Shown in pieces: positions 26,414 through 34,993 of a DNA stretch of 64,000 bases. The notes below the pieces were generated by a model, which was not told where the DNA came from, did no database searches, and worked only from the letters and a program-made list of their open reading frames with translations. Origin of the DNA: Achromobacter xylosoxidans (GTDB taxonomy: Bacteria > Pseudomonadota > Gammaproteobacteria > Burkholderiales > Burkholderiaceae_B). Where the stretch lies: the NCBI RefSeq assembly GCF_014490035.1, contig NZ_CP061008.1, forward strand, positions 1,860,001 to 1,924,000. The letters are read 5' to 3'. The first letter of the stretch is position 1; each line of letters starts with the position of its first letter. Made by a program: the position numbers and the translations under genes.

Positions 26414-26550
26414 CGAGAGCCCGCGGGCATGGATCAATATGTCCGGGAGGCCCAGGCCAAGAATGGGGAATCATCATATGGCCGCAACCGGGCTCGGCGA
26501 TTCCGAATTGGGCTGGACTTGGTTCAACCGCGAGCATTCAGGAGAGCATC

Positions 26551-27198
26551 ATGATCGATGCGGAACTGCGGGACAGGGTGCAGAGGGCGCTGGAATTCGA
26601 GCCCAGCGTCAATAATCTGCACATAGGCGTGGTGGCGGAGAACGGCGTAGTGACGTTGACGGGGCATGTCAGCACTTTCGCGCAGAAACTGGCCGCCGAG
26701 GAAACGGTTCAACGCGTCAAGGGAGTCCGCGGAATCGCTCAGGAGATCGAGGTGCGGATGGCTGCGGACAAGCAGCTTGCGGACGACCAGATCGCCTCGC
26801 GGGCGCTCAGCATCATTGCCTGGGATTCGACGATTCCCGATGGCAAGGTCCAGGTGTCCGTGCACAAGGGCTGGGTGACGTTGAATGGCTCCGTCGAGTG
26901 GTTCTATCAACGCGAAGCGGCGGCGCACGCGGTCCACAAGCTTTCAGGCGTGACTGGCATATCGAACCTGATCGAAGTGACGCCCTCCGTGCACGCGGGC
27001 GACGTCAAGCGGAAGATCGAGGAAGCGCTGCTGAACAGTGCGCTGGTCGAGGCCAACCGCGTGGAAGTCAGCGTGCATGACCATAAGGTCGTACTGAGCG
27101 GCCGGGTCAATAGCTGGGTCGAACGTGGCGGCGCGGAGCGGGCGGCCTGGGCGGTGCCCGGTGTGGTCGAAGTGCAGGACAAGCTGGCGGTCGGCTAG
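26551..27198 (+). CDS. triple BON-domain protein
   Basis: 215 residues with AGGAG before the ATG. Three BON domains follow one another (about 3-70, 78-145 and 148-214), each ending in the pattern G-x-V-T-L-x-G-x-V (NGVVTLTGHVSTF, KGWVTLNGSVEWF, DHKVVLSGRVNSW) and V-x-G-V-x-x-I-x-x-x-I-E-V. No signal peptide is visible, unlike OsmY-type periplasmic BON proteins, so it may be cytosolic. BON domains are thought to bind phospholipid membranes. Its neighbours and FNR-like box suggest a role in envelope protection under oxygen limitation (inference). Confidence 0.88.
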   Translation: MIDAELRDRVQRALEFEPSVNNLHIGVVAENGVVTLTGHVSTFAQKLAAEETVQRVKGVRGIAQEIEVRMAADKQLADDQIASRALSIIAWDSTIPDGKVQVSVHKGWVTLNGSVEWFYQREAAAHAVHKLSGVTGISNLIEVTPSVHAGDVKRKIEEALLNSALVEANRVEVSVHDHKVVLSGRVNSWVERGGAERAAWAVPGVVEVQDKLAVG

Positions 27199-27229
27199 GC
27201 CGACGCCGCGGCCGACCAGGGCGCCCGCC

Positions 27230-28213
27230 ATGAAAAGCATGGTGCAACGGGCTGCGGGCGAGCCTCTGACCCTGGAGCACGGCGCCACGCCCGAGCCGGG
27301 CGGCGGCGAGGTGAGGCTGAGGGTCGAGGCGTGCGCCGTCTGCCGCACCGATCTGCACGTGGTGGATGGCGAGCTGCCGGGCCTGCGCTATCCGGTCACG
27401 CCCGGGCACGAGGTGATAGGCGTCATAGAGCAGGCAGGCGCAGGCGTCGACCCGGGCGTGGTGGGGCGGCGCGTAGGCGCGGCGTGGCTGGGGAAGACTT
27501 GCGGCCAATGCGGCTATTGCCTGTCGGGGCGAGAAAACCTTTGCGATTTCGCGGAATTCACCGGCTATACGCGGGCTGGCGGCTTTGCCTCGCACCTGAT
27601 CGCAGACGCACGATACATATTTCCGGTGCCTCGGGACCGGAGTGCGGCCTCAATGGCACCTTGGATGTGCGCGGGGCTGATCGGCTGGCGAGCGTTGCGG
27701 GCAGCGGGGCCAGCGCAGAGGCTTGGCATCTATGGATTCGGGTCCGCGGGCCAGATAGTGGCGAAAGTCTGCGCCTGGCAGCGCCGGCACGTCTACGCCT
27801 TTACGCGGGCAGGGGATTTTCCTGCCCAACAGCAGGCCAGCGCGCTCGGCGCCGTATGGGCGGGAGACAGCATGAGTGACCCGCCGGAGCAACTGGATGC
27901 CGCCATCATCTTCGCGCCAGTGGGGGATCTCGTCCCTGCGGCGCTGAAAGCGGTACGCAAGGGAGGTTGCGTAGTGTGCGGCGGCATTCATATGTCGGAT
28001 ATTCCGTCCTTTCCGTACCGACTGCTATGGGAGGAGCGCCAGCTTGTATCCGTGGCCAACCTGACCCGTGCCGATGGGCGGGAGTTCATGGATGTTGCCA
28101 TCGCCTCCGACGTGCAGTGCGACGTGCGCATATATCCTCTTGAAGAGGCGAACGCGGCGTTGGACGATGTCCGCATGGGTCGTATCCAAGCAACGGCAGT
28201 CTTGATTCCTTGA
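27230..28213 (+). CDS. zinc-dependent alcohol dehydrogenase (MDR family)
   Basis: 327 residues. The catalytic zinc ligands lie in ACAVCRTDLH (Cys) and TPGHEVIGVIE (His, Glu), the structural zinc in CGQCGYCLSGRENLC (four cysteines), and the NAD(P) motif in GIYGFGSAGQIV. It resembles the AdhP/'zinc-binding alcohol dehydrogenase family protein' group, which lacks a few residues compared with typical ADH (340-350). It follows the BON gene by 31 bp and probably shares its FNR-like promoter, consistent with an aldehyde-reducing, NADH-recycling role when respiration is limited. Confidence 0.9.
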   Translation: MKSMVQRAAGEPLTLEHGATPEPGGGEVRLRVEACAVCRTDLHVVDGELPGLRYPVTPGHEVIGVIEQAGAGVDPGVVGRRVGAAWLGKTCGQCGYCLSGRENLCDFAEFTGYTRAGGFASHLIADARYIFPVPRDRSAASMAPWMCAGLIGWRALRAAGPAQRLGIYGFGSAGQIVAKVCAWQRRHVYAFTRAGDFPAQQQASALGAVWAGDSMSDPPEQLDAAIIFAPVGDLVPAALKAVRKGGCVVCGGIHMSDIPSFPYRLLWEERQLVSVANLTRADGREFMDVAIASDVQCDVRIYPLEEANAALDDVRMGRIQATAVLIP

Positions 28214-28329
28214 AAGGCCTCGACGCCCGTCACGCTGGGCGAGCTGCCGCCTGTTCAGCGGCGTGCCGATCCGCCCCGCTCCGTACCCTGCGCGGTCCGG
28301 CCGGTCGCCGCCGCGTCGGCATCGAGTTT

Positions 28330-28343
28330 GTGATTTTGGTCAA
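28330..28343. promoter_or_regulatory. FNR-like box 3 (51-residue protein, SYLF protein)
   Basis: GTGATTTTGGTCAA, one mismatch to the consensus, 145 bp before the small gene at 28489 in an otherwise empty 275-bp intergenic stretch. Confidence 0.5.
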
Positions 28344-28488
28344 CAAGAACGCCGGTGGAAGGCTCAAGATGGGATACATGCCCGCGGCCTGCCGGCGGGG
28401 GATGCCTAGCGGCGATGTCCGCAGTTTTCATCTACGCCTTTATCAATGTGCCGCCCAGTCGGCGCGCCCCGATGTCCAGGAGACCAAC

Positions 28489-28644
28489 ATGCAACAGCCT
28501 GCCAAAACCCCGCCCGCCAAACAGGAAAAGGCGCGTTCGGATGCCAAGGAAAACGCCGAGCAACAGCGGCAGAAGGCCGAAACGGCCGAGTTGTTGGGGC
28601 GGCACAAGAATACCGGCCAGAAGGACCACAAGGGCGCACGCTGA
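28489..28644 (+). CDS. small highly charged protein, 51 residues
   Basis: Starts at an ATG with AGGAG 7 bp upstream, the best ribosome site in this interval. The product is almost entirely polar (Lys, Gln, Glu and Ala rich: MQQPAKTPPAKQEKARSDAK then ENAEQQRQKAETAELLGRHK) with a helical, coiled-coil-like middle and no hydrophobic segment. I do not recognise a family. It lies between an FNR-like box and the SYLF gene. Confidence 0.6.
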   Translation: MQQPAKTPPAKQEKARSDAKENAEQQRQKAETAELLGRHKNTGQKDHKGAR

Positions 28645-28712
28645 AACGCCGGCGGGCGTCGTGATGAACCGCGCAGCCGCGAGCCGGAATGCGCCGCAAC
28701 CCTGGAGGACTC

Positions 28713-29327
28713 ATGAAGACCCGCGTCCTTGCCATATGGCTTCAACTCCTCCTGGCCATCGTGCCTGTTGAAATCGCCTTTGGACAGCCGGCGGATTCGC
28801 TCTCGTCGGTGTCTCCCGCCGTACTCAAGCGGGTGGACCAGGAGGCGGAGGCGGCGCTATCGCGTCTCTATCTTCAATCGCGCAAAGCGCAGGCGCTGGT
28901 CGCGCGTTCCTTTGGCGTGCTGGTCGTGCCTGCGCTGCATGCGGATGGCGGCATCCTGGGCATGGCCTATGGCCGGGGCGTGCTGATCGACGCGGTGGGA
29001 GGGCGCAGCTATTACAACGCCATGGCCAGCCCCCCGGGTTCGGTGCTTGGGCTGGACGGAAAGGCGCTGATCCTGTTTTTCTCCAACTACGAGGCGTTGC
29101 GGGCGTTCCAGGCTGCCCCCGGATGGGTGGAGGGCGCGAGCGGAACCATCCAGGTCCTGGACGAGACCGCCATGGCGGGACGCAATCTGGTCATCGAGCC
29201 GATTGCGGGTTTTATCCTGTCGGACGTCGGGCTGGTGCGGGGGCTCGCGCTGAAAGGCATTCTTTTCATCAAGGTGCCTGTCTTCATGTGCGCGCAGGAG
29301 AACGGGGCTTGCGACGCCGCGCCCTGA
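28713..29327 (+). CDS. secreted SYLF-domain (Ysc84-like) lipid-binding protein
   Basis: 204 residues from the ATG at 28713 with GGAGG 5 bp before it. The first 25 residues are a signal peptide (VLAIWLQLLLAIVPVEIAFG-Q). The rest is the SYLF/Ysc84 domain: LYLQSRKAQALVARSFGVLVVP, a glycine-rich GGILGMAYGRGVLID, then GKALILFFSNYEALRAFQ. Bacterial members are periplasmic or outer-membrane associated lipid binders of unclear function. No lipobox is seen. Downstream 37 bp separate it from the convergent phaC stop. Confidence 0.82.
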   Translation: MKTRVLAIWLQLLLAIVPVEIAFGQPADSLSSVSPAVLKRVDQEAEAALSRLYLQSRKAQALVARSFGVLVVPALHADGGILGMAYGRGVLIDAVGGRSYYNAMASPPGSVLGLDGKALILFFSNYEALRAFQAAPGWVEGASGTIQVLDETAMAGRNLVIEPIAGFILSDVGLVRGLALKGILFIKVPVFMCAQENGACDAAP

Positions 29328-29364
29328 AGATCTTGATCGTGCGCCGCCGCGGCAACCCTGCTGG

Positions 29365-31110
29365 TCAATTCTGAAGCACGAAGCGCCCCGGGGCAGGCGT
29401 CAAGGAGGCGCCGATGGCCCCGGGCTCGCCCAGGGGCCGCAGGCCCGGCTGCGCGGGACCGGAGTGGGCATCGAGCCAGGCATGCCAATCGGGCCACCAA
29501 GATCCGGGGCGCAGGGTGCTGGCGGCCGCCCATTCGCCCGGACCGACGCGCAGCCTGTCCATTTCGCCTTCCCTTACGCGGTGCCAGCGCCCGGGATGCC
29601 CGGGCTCGCTGACGACGCCTGCGTTATGTCCGCCGCTGGCGAGAACGAAGCGGATGTCGGCGTCGGTCTGGTAGTGGATCTTGTAGATGGACTGCCACGG
29701 CGCGATCCGGTCGTTTTCGGTGCCCAGGGCGTAGATGGGCACGCGGATGTTGCGCAGGGCGATGATGCGGCCGTCGACCTGGTAGCGGCCCTCCGCCAGC
29801 TCGTTGTTCAGGAAGAGCTTGCGCAGATACTCGGCATGCATGCGGTAAGGCATGCGGGTGGAGTCCGCGTTCCATGCCATCAGGTCATTGGGCGCCGTAT
29901 GCTCGCCCAGCAGATACCTGCGCACGGCGCGCGCGGCCGTATCGCTGACGGGCCGCAGCGCCTGGAACGCGGCGGACATCTGGCCGGCTGAAAGGTAGCC
30001 CTGCGCCCACATCAGGCTTTCCAGCAAGTACACCTCGCTGGCATCGATGTACAGTCCCAGTCCGCCCGGTTCGGTGAAGTCGGTTTGCGCCGCCAGAAGC
30101 GTGAGCGTGGCCAGGCGGTCGTCCTTTTTTCCCGCCATCGCGGCGGCGGCGATGCACAGCAGGGTACCGCCCAGGCAGTAGCCCACGGCGTGCACGCGGC
30201 GGCCTGGCACGATGCGGCAAACGGCGTCCAGCGCAGCCATGAAGCCCATGTGGAGGTAATCGTCCAGGGACAGGTTCCGGTCCCGTGAATCCACATTGCG
30301 CCAGGAGATGCAGAACACCGTGTAACCCTGCGCGACCAGATGCCGGATCAGGGAGTTTCCCGGCGACAGGTCCAGCACGTAGTACTTCATGATCCACGCA
30401 GGGGTGATGAGTATCGGCTCGGGGTGCGCCGTGGCGGTCGACGGCTCGTACTGGATCAATTCGATGAGATGATTCCTGAAGACGACCGCGCCGGGCGTGA
30501 CCGCCACGTCCTTGCCTACCTGAAAGCGCTCCGTCCCTTCCTCGGGGGCGTGGCTCAGCCTGCGCTGCAGATCGGCAAGAAAGTTCATCTGGCCGGCAAT
30601 CAGGTTGCGGCCGCCTTCGGCCAGGGATCGTTCCAGCACGACGGGATTGGACCACGCGAAATTGGCTGGCGAGAACATATCGCACCACTGGGCCGCGCAA
30701 AACGACACCAGATCCGCGTGGTGGGCGGCGACGCCGGGTACATCCCTGGTGGCGTCCATCCACCATAGCCGCGCCGATTGGAATGCGTGCAACCACAGGC
30801 TGAAGGGTTCGCGCTGCCAGGCCGGCGGCGCTTGCGCGCTGTCGGCCGCGGGCGTGGAAGCGCTTCGGTTCACGCCGGTCCAGGGCAGGGCGGCGTGCCG
30901 GCACAGCGCCGCGGCTTCAGTGCCGCATTTCAACCCCAGTTCGAGCTGCTTGCCGGGCGCGGTGCAAAGGTGCATCCACCAATCGGCGAGCGCGAGCGCG
31001 AACGCGGCCGGCGAGCCTCCGCCCGTAGCCTGCGCGATCAGCGCTTCTTTCCAATGGTTCAGCGCCTGGAACGGACCTTCTTCAGTTTGCCAATTCCTGA
31101 CGCTACGCAT
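29365..31110 (-). CDS. phaC: poly(3-hydroxyalkanoate) synthase
   Basis: 581 residues, class I length. The lipase-like box GYCLGG holds the catalytic C312; the catalytic Asp is in GTENDRIAPWQS and the His in ASGGHNAGVV. The substrate region includes the conserved TPAWIMKYYVLDLSPGNSLI and VFCISWRNVDS. It polymerises hydroxyacyl-CoA into PHA granules, storing carbon and reducing equivalents. The ATG overlaps the phasin stop by 8 bp, and the pair sits behind an FNR-like box, so granule formation seems to be part of the response to low oxygen. phaA and phaB are not in this window. Confidence 0.95.
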   Translation of the reverse strand: MRSVRNWQTEEGPFQALNHWKEALIAQATGGGSPAAFALALADWWMHLCTAPGKQLELGLKCGTEAAALCRHAALPWTGVNRSASTPAADSAQAPPAWQREPFSLWLHAFQSARLWWMDATRDVPGVAAHHADLVSFCAAQWCDMFSPANFAWSNPVVLERSLAEGGRNLIAGQMNFLADLQRRLSHAPEEGTERFQVGKDVAVTPGAVVFRNHLIELIQYEPSTATAHPEPILITPAWIMKYYVLDLSPGNSLIRHLVAQGYTVFCISWRNVDSRDRNLSLDDYLHMGFMAALDAVCRIVPGRRVHAVGYCLGGTLLCIAAAAMAGKKDDRLATLTLLAAQTDFTEPGGLGLYIDASEVYLLESLMWAQGYLSAGQMSAAFQALRPVSDTAARAVRRYLLGEHTAPNDLMAWNADSTRMPYRMHAEYLRKLFLNNELAEGRYQVDGRIIALRNIRVPIYALGTENDRIAPWQSIYKIHYQTDADIRFVLASGGHNAGVVSEPGHPGRWHRVREGEMDRLRVGPGEWAAASTLRPGSWWPDWHAWLDAHSGPAQPGLRPLGEPGAIGASLTPAPGRFVLQN

Positions 31111-31516
31111 TCTTGCCGCCGGCGGAACTCATCGCGTTGCCGTTGGCGAGAAACTGGCCGACGTCGAACGCGACCTCCGAGACCCGCTCCTGCCACGGAT
31201 TCTTGCTGTCCCTCAAGGTGGCGGACGCAGAGGCGGATGCCGCGCGGGCGATCTTCTCGATCTCGCGCAGGTAGTCCAGTTCACGCCCCAGCAGATCGGC
31301 GGCCAGCTTCTGCTGATAGGAGCAAATTGCGGCTACCGTGGACATGGATTCCATTTCGGCGTGCGCCTGCTGCGCGAAGGCGAGCATTTCCTTGTCGGTC
31401 TTCAGCTGCAGGGCGCGTAGCTGCCGGGCGCTGTCGAAATAGTTCTCGGCCATGGCCAGCGCAGTATTCAGGCCATACTTGTACAGTGCCACATAGGGCT
31501 CGTAATCCGGTTGCAT
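31103..31516 (-). CDS. phasin-like granule-associated protein
   Basis: 137 residues, all helical and amphipathic without signal peptide. It has the shape and length of phasins (ALYKYGLNTALAMAENYFDS, LRALQLKTDKEMLAFAQQAH) and is translationally coupled to phaC by an 8-bp overlap. Phasins coat PHA granules and control their size. Direct motif evidence is modest; context is strong. Confidence 0.75.
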   Translation of the reverse strand: MQPDYEPYVALYKYGLNTALAMAENYFDSARQLRALQLKTDKEMLAFAQQAHAEMESMSTVAAICSYQQKLAADLLGRELDYLREIEKIARAASASASATLRDSKNPWQERVSEVAFDVGQFLANGNAMSSAGGKNA

Positions 31517-31606
31517 GACGAGTTCCTCCGCGAGGGTAGAGGGAGCGCCGCAACGGCGTCCGCCGGGCGCGACCTGTTCAGAATAGGATCTCCTGCCCGG
31601 ACCGGC

Positions 31607-31620
31607 TTGACGAAACTCAA
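31607..31620. promoter_or_regulatory. FNR-like box 4 (phasin-phaC)
   Basis: TTGACGAAACTCAA, one mismatch in the right half-site, 90 bp before the phasin start. Confidence 0.55.
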
Positions 31621-31662
31621 TTCGCGGCCAACTTTACGGGGTTGCGGCGCGTCCGCCTGCGC

Positions 31663-32397
31663 TCATCCGCAACTGATCTTGCGGAGCGCTTCGATGTTGC
31701 GGATTTCCAGTTGCCTTCTGCGCACGCTGACCAGGGCTGCATCCTGCATGCGCGCGAAGACCCGGCACACCGTTTCCACCTTCATGCCCAGATGATTGGC
31801 GATGTCCTGGCGTGTCATCTTCAGAATGAACTCGCGGGGCGAGTACCCGTTTGCCACCATTCTCTCGGATATGCCTATCAGGAAGTGCGCGACGCGTTCC
31901 TCGGTGGTCATGCACCCCAGGGCCATGAGCAGCTCGCGGCCTTCATTGATGTCATGGGAGATCAGCCGGTTGAACTGCTGGGCGGCGATGAAGTCCTGCC
32001 GGCAGTTTCCCATCAGTTCGCAGAAGGGCAGGATGCAGACGAGGGAATCCTCCAGGGCGATCGCATCGCTGGTGTGCGTACCGGTCTCGATCGCGTCCAG
32101 TCCCAGCACGGCGCCAGCGACGGGAAAGGCGGTGATCTGTTCCAGGCCGGACGGATTGGTGGCCCGGATTTTCACCGACCCGGAGCGCAGCCGGTACAGA
32201 TTCTGCAAAGGGTCGCCTGCGCGATAGATGGCCTCGCCCTGATGGACCAGCCGGCGGGCGTGGGGCGTGGCCGCAGGCGCCAGGCCTGCGTCTGTGCCGG
32301 CGTGGCAGATACGGGCGAGAGGGCAGACTTCGCAATCGCCCATCACCTCGGCGCGTAATGGCAATCGGGTTGCGGAAAACGGCGAGAGGGTATCCAT
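31663..32397 (-). CDS. FNR-type oxygen-sensing Crp-family regulator
   Basis: 244 residues. The cysteines C22, C25 and C31 (CEVCPLARIC) plus C121 (LEDSLVCILP) match the spacing of the [4Fe-4S] ligands C20, C23, C29 and C122 of E. coli FNR, so it should be an O2-labile sensor. Residues 45-150 form the cyclic-nucleotide-binding-like fold and a long dimer helix; residues 170-235 the winged helix. The recognition helix reads KVETVCRVFARMQ, keeping the glutamate (E208) and arginine (R212) that read the G of TTGAT, but the serine of E. coli FNR (S212) is a cysteine (C211). It lies inside the island whose promoters carry FNR-like boxes and is their best candidate regulator. SD GAGG precedes the ATG. 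Confidence 0.92.
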   Translation of the reverse strand: MDTLSPFSATRLPLRAEVMGDCEVCPLARICHAGTDAGLAPAATPHARRLVHQGEAIYRAGDPLQNLYRLRSGSVKIRATNPSGLEQITAFPVAGAVLGLDAIETGTHTSDAIALEDSLVCILPFCELMGNCRQDFIAAQQFNRLISHDINEGRELLMALGCMTTEERVAHFLIGISERMVANGYSPREFILKMTRQDIANHLGMKVETVCRVFARMQDAALVSVRRRQLEIRNIEALRKISCG

Positions 32398-32545
32398 GAT
32401 GGCGCCTCACTGAGTCGGACTGCCGGAAATCCGCGTGGGGCAGGCGGGCGCATGCCCCGCGGATGTACGGACCCAGTATGCGTGGCCGTGGCGCTTCGCG
32501 CTATCGGCGCATCCCGCCAGATTGGCGTGGTGTTTACCTACGGCT

Positions 32546-32561
32546 GTAGGAATATTCCTAC
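32546..32561. promoter_or_regulatory. 16-bp perfect palindrome upstream of the FNR-type gene
   Basis: GTAGGAATATTCCTAC is a perfect dyad, with a further CCTAC at 32537-32541 making a CCTAC-N4-GTAGG-N6-CCTAC series. It lies 148 bp before the FNR-type start and 30 bp beyond the response regulator's stop. The size and symmetry suit a NarL/LuxR-type response regulator; the one encoded next door is the obvious candidate, which would put the FNR-type protein under the two-component system. Confidence 0.5.
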
Positions 32562-32591
32562 CTGGGTTGACTGCCGCGCCCCAGCGGGGGT

Positions 32592-33245
32592 TCAGGCGTC
32601 CGGGCTGTCCTTGTCGTCGATCAACCGGTGCCGGATTGCATAGCGCACCAGGTCGGCCTGGTTGCGCAGCTGCATCTTGACCAGGATGCGGCATTTATAG
32701 GTGCTGATGGTCTTGACGCTCAGGAACAGCAGCCGGGCGATGTCCGAGTTGTTCAGGCCCGAGGCCAGATGCCGGAATACCGACAGTTCACGGTCGGACA
32801 GCAACAGGTGGGGCAGGGCGCCTGTATCGCCGTGCCGTTCGAAAGCGATGCTCTCGGCCAGGGACTGGCTCAGGTACCGGCCTCCGCCCGCGACCTTGCG
32901 CACCGCTTCCACCAGCTCCTCGGCGGCGCTGTCCTTGGTCAGATATCCTGCTGCTCCCGCCTTGATCGCGCGCACGGCGTACTGCTGTTCCCCATGCATG
33001 GTCAGCACCAGTATCGGGATTTTCGGGTACTCATGCCGGATCTGGCGGATCAGGTCCACGCCGTCACGGCCGGGCATGGACATGTCCAGCACCAGCAGGT
33101 CCCACGGGCGCTGGGCCATCAGCTTCAAGGCTTCTGATCCGTTGCCGGCCTCGCCTTCCACCGAGATGTCGCCGGCATGTTCCAGCAGGCGTCTTAGTCC
33201 CGCGCGCAGCAGCGTGTGGTCATCGGCCAGAATGACGGTGATCAC
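32592..33245 (-). CDS. NarL/LuxR-type response regulator
   Basis: 217 residues from a GTG at 33245 that overlaps the kinase stop (GTGA) and has GGGAGG 5 bp upstream. Receiver domain 1-120 starts VITVILADDHTLLRAGLRRL, with acidic D8/D9, phosphorylated D54 (LLVLDMSMPG) and switch residues in VLTMHGE and AAGYLTKDS. A LuxR helix-turn-helix (about 150-205: LSDRELSVFRHLASGLNNSD then LSVKTISTYKCRIL) binds DNA. It is the same class as NarL, DosR/DevR and FixJ. It pairs with the PAS histidine kinase encoded before it. Confidence 0.93.
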   Translation of the reverse strand: MITVILADDHTLLRAGLRRLLEHAGDISVEGEAGNGSEALKLMAQRPWDLLVLDMSMPGRDGVDLIRQIRHEYPKIPILVLTMHGEQQYAVRAIKAGAAGYLTKDSAAEELVEAVRKVAGGGRYLSQSLAESIAFERHGDTGALPHLLLSDRELSVFRHLASGLNNSDIARLLFLSVKTISTYKCRILVKMQLRNQADLVRYAIRHRLIDDKDSPDA

Positions 33246-34330
33246 GCGGCCTCCCACCTGGATTCCGGGGGTTGCGCGGGCATCTGCGCATGCAGGCGGA
33301 AGCCCCCTTTTTTCCGCGTGTGTATCGTGACCTCGCCGTTGAGCAGCCGGACCCGTTCGCGTATGCCTTGCAGGCCCAGCGACAAGGGCAGTTTCTTGGC
33401 CAGGCTTTCCGGGGCGGCGCCCACGCCGTTGTCCTGGACGGTCAGCTCGCACGTCGATTCCGTGCAGCGCAGCCGCAGTTGCACCTTGGTGGCCTGGGCA
33501 TGCTTGGCGATATTGGTCAGCGCCTCCTGGACCACGCGAAACAGCGTGGTGGCTACAGGCTTGCCGGGCTCGGCCGGCCCGATGTCGATTTGCGCTTCCA
33601 CGTCGATACCGTATCGGGAAACGAAATTCGCCACCAGCCATTCGACCGCGGCGGCAAGCCCCAGATCGTCCAGCATGACCGGGCGCAGGTCGGAAGCGAT
33701 GCGCCGCAACGAAGCGAAGGTTTTCTTGATCAGGCGCCGCATGGCGCGCACGCGGGCGCGCATGTCGTTGTCGTCGGGTGCGAAGCCGGCTTCCAGCTGG
33801 GACAGTTCCATGGTCAGCGCGGTCAGGGTCTGCCCCAGATCGTCGTGCAACTCCCGGGCAATGTGCTTTTTCTCCTGCTCGCGCACATGCAGCAAGGCGT
33901 TCGAAAGACGAGTCAGTTCGTCGCGGGACGCGCGCAGCGCCTGATCGACGCGCTGCCGCTCGGTGATGTCCCGTAGGAAGATGGAGAGAAATACGCCTGC
34001 CTCCGTCCTGGTTTGGGAAATGGAGGCTTCCATGGGGAATTCTTCGCCGTTGGACCGCAGGCCCCATAACGGTCCGCCCAGACCCATCTGGCGTTCGGAA
34101 ATTCCAGTGAGCTTGAATCGGTCGACGTGCCGGGCATGGGCGGTGCGAAACCGCACGGGAATCAGGGTGTCGAGGTTCGCCCCTATGGTGTCGTCCGCAA
34201 GGCAAAGGAAGACGCGCTCGGCGGCCGGGTTGAACATCACGATGCGCTGGCGCTCGTCTATCGTGATAATCGGCTCGGTGGCGGATTGGATGATGTCGAG
34301 CAGTGGCGGCGCGCTGAACGTGTGCTTCAT
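33242..34330 (-). CDS. soluble PAS histidine kinase (HisKA_3 type)
   Basis: 362 residues, no membrane segment, hence cytoplasmic. Residues 8-125 form a PAS domain (IIQSATEPIITIDERQRIVMFNPAA), ending with the PAC segment FLSIFLRDITERQR. A coiled linker leads to HisKA_3 with the phospho-accepting H162 in KKHIARELHDDLGQ, followed by HATPase_c with QEALTNIAKHA, DNGVG and LGLQGIRERVRLL. This is the NarX/DevS class that pairs with NarL-type regulators. The PAS domain lacks the FixL-type haem His that I can identify, so ligand or redox signal is unknown. The same operon encodes its regulator, with translation coupled. Confidence 0.92.
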   Translation of the reverse strand: MKHTFSAPPLLDIIQSATEPIITIDERQRIVMFNPAAERVFLCLADDTIGANLDTLIPVRFRTAHARHVDRFKLTGISERQMGLGGPLWGLRSNGEEFPMEASISQTRTEAGVFLSIFLRDITERQRVDQALRASRDELTRLSNALLHVREQEKKHIARELHDDLGQTLTALTMELSQLEAGFAPDDNDMRARVRAMRRLIKKTFASLRRIASDLRPVMLDDLGLAAAVEWLVANFVSRYGIDVEAQIDIGPAEPGKPVATTLFRVVQEALTNIAKHAQATKVQLRLRCTESTCELTVQDNGVGAAPESLAKKLPLSLGLQGIRERVRLLNGEVTIHTRKKGGFRLHAQMPAQPPESRWEAA

Positions 34331-34455
34331 TGCGGGAACGTGCGAGGAGCCAGCCCTGAGGCGGATAGAAAATTATTGCAGCACACATTCCCGCGCCGCG
34401 CTACTGGTGAGAGCGAGGTAATACGAACGCACTAGCCCTTGTAAAAGGGGAGCGA
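34331..34455. other. intergenic region upstream of the sensor kinase
   Basis: 125 bp between the kinase start and the flavodoxin stop. I see no FNR-like box here; a short inverted repeat CCCTTG-TAAAA-GGGG type (34435-34450) might end flavodoxin transcription weakly. Confidence 0.3.
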
Positions 34456-34974
34456 TCAATCGACGGCGGGCAATACCGGGTCGTCCCATGCCGCCGGCGC
34501 CGCCGCCCGGATTTGCTCCCGGAAGCGGCAAAGGGACGCGTCGCACTCTTCGGCCAGCACGTCGTATTGTTTCAGGAGCAGGATCGAGCGCGGCTTGGAC
34601 CCGACCAGAGTGGCGATGTCATCCACGGCGCGAAAGCCGCCGAATCCGGACATGACGCAGATGACGGAGTAGGCCTTGATCAAGCGTCCCTGCATTTTCA
34701 GGAAGGCCCGCATGGGCGCCGCCAGCGACCGCAGCCAGACCGGCGCAATGAGGATGACGTGGTCGAAGCTATCCAGGGCCGGGCCTTCATAGCGCACGTC
34801 CGGGCAGCGTTTGAGCAGGCTGTCGACGATGCAGCGCCAGTCGCCGCTCAGGCCGAATCTGGGGACGGCATCGCGGATCTCATAGGCCGGCCAACCGCTC
34901 AGGGAGGCCAGGCGCTCGGCCGTCGCGCGGGCGGTGCCGGTGCGCGAATAAAAGAAGATTCCGATGCGCTCCAT
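34456..34974 (-). CDS. flavodoxin-domain protein (putative NAD(P)H:quinone/protoporphyrinogen oxidoreductase type)
   Basis: 172 residues with GGGAGG before the ATG. It starts IGIFFYSRTGTARATAERLA, where SRTGTARATA is the FMN phosphate loop, and continues with a flavodoxin-like DHVILIAPVWLRSLAAPMRAFL. Later strands are less typical. It is electron-transfer or quinone-reduction protein like; the last region (KQYDVLAEECDASLCRFREQI) is unusual. It follows the CBS gene by 19 bp and probably shares its FNR-like promoter. Confidence 0.82.
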   Translation of the reverse strand: MERIGIFFYSRTGTARATAERLASLSGWPAYEIRDAVPRFGLSGDWRCIVDSLLKRCPDVRYEGPALDSFDHVILIAPVWLRSLAAPMRAFLKMQGRLIKAYSVICVMSGFGGFRAVDDIATLVGSKPRSILLLKQYDVLAEECDASLCRFREQIRAAAPAAWDDPVLPAVD

Positions 34975-34993
34975 GATGCCTCCCTTCGGGTGC

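Noticed and set aside
34660..34685. TTGATCAAG sequence in the flavodoxin gene as an FNR site
   Set aside because: Lies inside coding sequence, lacks the N4 spacing of the boxes and has no promoter context.
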